This document shows, piece after piece, positions 43,001 to 45,457 of a stretch of DNA of 45,457 nt. A program made the position numbers and the translations under genes. This DNA comes from Ferrithrix thermotolerans DSM 19514. GTDB lineage: Bacteria > Actinomycetota > Acidimicrobiia > Acidimicrobiales > Ilumatobacteraceae. The number at the start of each line of letters is the position of its first letter. The first letter of the stretch is position 1. The notes under the pieces were generated by a model that did no database searches, was not told the origin of the DNA, and was given only the letters and a program-made list of their open reading frames with translations. The stretch spans positions 1-45,457 of the forward strand of contig CAMATY010000002.1 of the NCBI GenBank assembly GCA_945861325.1, given 5' to 3'.

Positions 43001-44119
43001 ATGTTTGCCGTTGAATTTAAAGAAACTGCTCGCGTTGGTAATGCTCGCACAGGTATCGCCACAACGCATCGGGGCAACTACGACACTCCATGTTTTATGC
43101 CTGTCGGTACACGCGGGGCAATCAGGCATTTGAGTGCACAAGATTACGAAGAACTTGGCGCGCAAATAGTTTTAGGAAATACCTATCACCTGATGTTGCG
43201 ACCAGGCGCACAAGTCGTTGCCGATTTAGGTGGGCTCGGAGCGTTCGCTGGTTGGAAGGGTTTAACTCTCACAGACTCGGGCGGGTTTCAAGTTTTCTCA
43301 CTCAACCCCGATGTTGATGACGAGGGCGTTTCATTTCGCTCTACTTATGACGGATCGATGCATCGGTTCACACCGCAATCAGCGGTGAAAACTCAAGAGT
43401 TGCTGGGTGCCGATATTCAAATGGTGTTGGATGTTTGTGCTCCATTGCCATCGTCTGATGAAGTTATTCGGTTGGCACTTAAGCGAACATCGCAGTGGGC
43501 CAAGCAAGCGCGCGATAGTCACACGCGGGCAGATCAAAGTTTGTTTGGAATTGTGCAAGGCGGGGTTGACCCAGTGTTGCGACGCGAAAGTGCCAAGATC
43601 ACGTCCGAACTTGATTTCGATGGCTACGGGATCGGTGGTTTGTCGGTGGGTGAGACTCGCGAAGAAATGCTCGTTGCGCTTGAAGCCGTAATTGAGCATT
43701 TGCCAAAAAACCGACCGCGATATTTGATGGGTGTCGGCGATCCTGCTTCACTGGTTGAAGCGGTTAATCTCGGGGTCGATCAATTTGACTGCGTGATGCA
43801 GACAAGAATCGGACGGCACGGTACCGCTTTGACATCGACCGGAAAGCTAAACATCACACGCGCTGAATTCACAACTAGTCAAGACCCAATTGACTCGACG
43901 TGCTCGTGTTCGGTGTGCCAACGACACTCGCGAGGATACATTCGTCATCTATTTCAAGTAAATGAGCCAACTGCAGCCCGACTCGTTTCTATACACAACA
44001 TTGCTTTCACATTGAATTTGATGTCGCAAATGCGAACTGCAATTACTGAGGGTAATTTTGCAGAACTTCGCAGATCGCTCTTAGCCACATGGGTTGAGCC
44101 CGTAAACGACAAGCCATAA
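43001..44119 (+). CDS. tgt: Queuine/preQ1 tRNA-guanine transglycosylase
   Basis: 372 residues. CFMPVGTRGAIRHL, GNTYHLMLRPG, active-site DSGGFQVFSL with Asp92, GIVQGGVDP, the nucleophile region QFDCVMQTRIGRHG, and zinc ligands CSCSVCQRH with the downstream H of VSIHN. It swaps guanine 34 of Asn, Asp, His and Tyr tRNAs for preQ1; QueA upstream then modifies it. Confidence 0.97.
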   Translation: MFAVEFKETARVGNARTGIATTHRGNYDTPCFMPVGTRGAIRHLSAQDYEELGAQIVLGNTYHLMLRPGAQVVADLGGLGAFAGWKGLTLTDSGGFQVFSLNPDVDDEGVSFRSTYDGSMHRFTPQSAVKTQELLGADIQMVLDVCAPLPSSDEVIRLALKRTSQWAKQARDSHTRADQSLFGIVQGGVDPVLRRESAKITSELDFDGYGIGGLSVGETREEMLVALEAVIEHLPKNRPRYLMGVGDPASLVEAVNLGVDQFDCVMQTRIGRHGTALTSTGKLNITRAEFTTSQDPIDSTCSCSVCQRHSRGYIRHLFQVNEPTAARLVSIHNIAFTLNLMSQMRTAITEGNFAELRRSLLATWVEPVNDKP

Positions 44120-44124
44120 GCCAC

Positions 44125-44138
44125 TAGACTCGTTCGCT
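44125..44138 (+). promoter_or_regulatory. Candidate leaderless -10 box for yajC
   Basis: TAGACT (44125-44130) ends 8 nt before the ATG; the hexamer is the same as before thrS and pgsA. Confidence 0.45.
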
Positions 44139-44498
44139 ATGTCTATAACTCTCGCCTCGACCATTAATTTTGATGTTTTCTCATTAATTGCTACCACGCA
44201 CACAACCACAAAAAGCAACCCATTACTGAGTATGTTGCCGTTGGTTTTGATTTTCGCAGCAATGTACTTTCTGTTGTTGCGTCCACAACGCAAGCGACAA
44301 AAAGCAACTGCCAACTTACAGTCCAGCATTGTTGAAGGTGATGAGGTAATCCTTAATTCGGGAATCTACGGCTTCGTCTCGGCAACTGAGGATGATTTCT
44401 TGTGGATCGAAATTGCCGAAAAGGTTGAAGTGCGAGTTACGAAGGGCTCAATTGCTCGCAAAGTCTCGACTCCAATACCAGACAAGCCAGTCGAATAA
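44139..44498 (+). CDS. yajC: Preprotein translocase subunit YajC
   Basis: 119 residues. A polar, Thr-rich N-terminus of about 28 residues precedes the single membrane segment (about 31-48, MLPLVLIFAAMYFLLLRPQRKRQK), then the YajC soluble domain (VEGDEVILNSGIYGFV). The N-terminus is longer than in many relatives; an ATG at 44232 would remove it, but the promoter box supports 44139. It associates with SecDF, encoded next. Confidence 0.93.
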   Translation: MSITLASTINFDVFSLIATTHTTTKSNPLLSMLPLVLIFAAMYFLLLRPQRKRQKATANLQSSIVEGDEVILNSGIYGFVSATEDDFLWIEIAEKVEVRVTKGSIARKVSTPIPDKPVE

Positions 44499-44552
44499 CT
44501 TTTTAGTTGATTTATAAAACCAAACGATGAGCAATCAAAATGAAGCCCAACC

Positions 44553-45457
44553 ATGAATAAACGTCGACACATCATTTCTTTAGTTTTATTAATCATGATC
44601 GTCGCCAGTGCATTCACCGCTAACTTGATTGCCGGTAATAAGCCTGCTCTTGGTCTTGACCTGCAAGGCGGAGCGTCTGTGACGTTGCAACCAGAAGGCA
44701 AGTATGACGCAACAGGATTAGATGTTGCCGTTGAGATTATTCGTGCTCGAGTTGACTCAATTGGTGTTGCCGAGCCAGAAATTATTCTGCAAGGCGACAC
44801 AGTAATCGTCAACTTGCCTGGTGTTAAAGATCAACAGCAAGCACTTGACATAATTGGTCGTACGGGAGAATTACTGTTGCGACCAGTTCTGCAAACTGGA
44901 ATGCTTAATCAGAATCCGAGTACGACAGTTGCCGGCAGTACTTCACCTAATACGACAACAGATACGGTTCCAGTTGCCGGTGGTCCTGGAAGTTCGCGAC
45001 GTATTAATACTTCATCGGCGACTAGTACGACCGTGCCGGTTTTAGATTCAGCAACGGTGGCGCCAACTGACGCTGCTGCGCCAAAAGTTGAACTCGGTGA
45101 TGACCCAAATGATCCAACGCAAACAGTTTTATTGCTAGACAAGAACCAAATCGCATATGTAGTTGGGCCTGCAGGAGCATCTGGAAAAGTTTTCAAAAAT
45201 GATGCACGCGCCGATGTTCAAACAGGTGAGTGGACAGTTGTCGTAAGTTTGCAAAGTGGTCCTGACGGTGATGTGCTGTGGAACAAACTTGCTGCAGAAT
45301 GTTTCAATAAGACAGAAGTTTGTCCAACTGGACAGTTGGCAATGGTGCTTGACGGCACCGTGATCTCGGCGCCAACCGTCAACGAACCCGAGTTCACCGG
45401 TGGCAGTGTGCAGATCAGCGGATCATTTACGCCAGAAGAAGCGCGTGACTTGGCAAA
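44553..45457 (+). CDS. secD: Protein translocase subunit SecD (3' end outside the window)
   Basis: About 301 codons are visible with no stop before the right edge. The N-terminus MNKRRHIISLVLLIMIVASA is the first membrane segment, followed by the SecD signature LGLDLQGGASVTL, IRARVDSIGVAEPEI and the P1 head with GQLAMVLDGTVISAPTV. Residues about 115-180 are a Ser/Thr/Pro/Ala-rich insert (STTVAGSTSPNTTTD, TSSATSTTVPV) between head subdomains. SecD with SecF pulls exported proteins across the membrane using the proton gradient; secF probably follows outside the window. Confidence 0.95.
   Translation, partial: MNKRRHIISLVLLIMIVASAFTANLIAGNKPALGLDLQGGASVTLQPEGKYDATGLDVAVEIIRARVDSIGVAEPEIILQGDTVIVNLPGVKDQQQALDIIGRTGELLLRPVLQTGMLNQNPSTTVAGSTSPNTTTDTVPVAGGPGSSRRINTSSATSTTVPVLDSATVAPTDAAAPKVELGDDPNDPTQTVLLLDKNQIAYVVGPAGASGKVFKNDARADVQTGEWTVVVSLQSGPDGDVLWNKLAAECFNKTEVCPTGQLAMVLDGTVISAPTVNEPEFTGGSVQISGSFTPEEARDLA

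Overview
The window looks like chromosomal core sequence from a free-living actinobacterium. It is most plausibly a low-to-mid GC member of the class Acidimicrobiia, an inference from gene content and by-eye base composition rather than from a tree. The actinobacterial markers are mycothiol synthesis (MshC), F420 chemistry (NpdG and an LLM oxidoreductase), the proteasome activator Bpa, an InhA-like enoyl-ACP reductase, the phosphatidylinositol-mannoside genes (pgsA, patA-like, pimA) and SepF-type division. Gene order from thrS to secD follows the Mycobacterium tuberculosis order (thrS, HIT, pgsA, patA, pimA, pdxS, pdxT, yebC, ruvCAB, yajC, secD) with insertions.

Layout. 1-7191: cell wall and division block, a MurG-MurC fusion (cut by the left edge), a MurB-FtsQ fusion, ftsZ, yggS, sepF, yggT. 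7199-13347: ileS, two lysine-rich proteins (one H1-like, one a DksA/TraR relative with a 17-copy repeat and no zinc cysteines), lspA, an rluD-type pseudouridine synthase. 13370-19047: a divergent Rrf2 regulator, a phosphodiesterase-like protein, bpa and dnaE. 19129-24793: an unknown protein and a nitroreductase, facing a reverse-strand fabI - subtilase - DUF255 operon. 24912-30497: npdG, mshC, plsC, thrS, HIT, a small membrane protein. 30507-34357: PI-mannoside genes with a reverse-strand LLM oxidoreductase wedged in. 34413-36969: lemA, htpX, a DUF3048 lipoprotein. 37030-45457: pdxS, pdxT, yebC, a peroxiredoxin, ruvCAB, queA, tgt, yajC and secD (cut by the right edge).

The DNA is densely packed. 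No stretch over about 120 bases lacks a gene. Many genes are joined by ATGA, GTGA or TAATG overlaps. I saw no tRNA, rRNA, CRISPR array, insertion sequence, phage gene or clear intrinsic terminator.

The most striking points are: (1) two successive fusions that would tether MurB to FtsQ and join MurC to MurG, putting three precursor enzymes at or near the division membrane; (2) a recurrent TANNNT box 6-8 nt before about a dozen start codons, the arrangement expected for leaderless transcripts; (3) the LKKKLE repeat protein with a cysteine-free DksA-like end, next to a second lysine-rich protein; (4) a perfect 16-bp palindrome in front of lemA-htpX.
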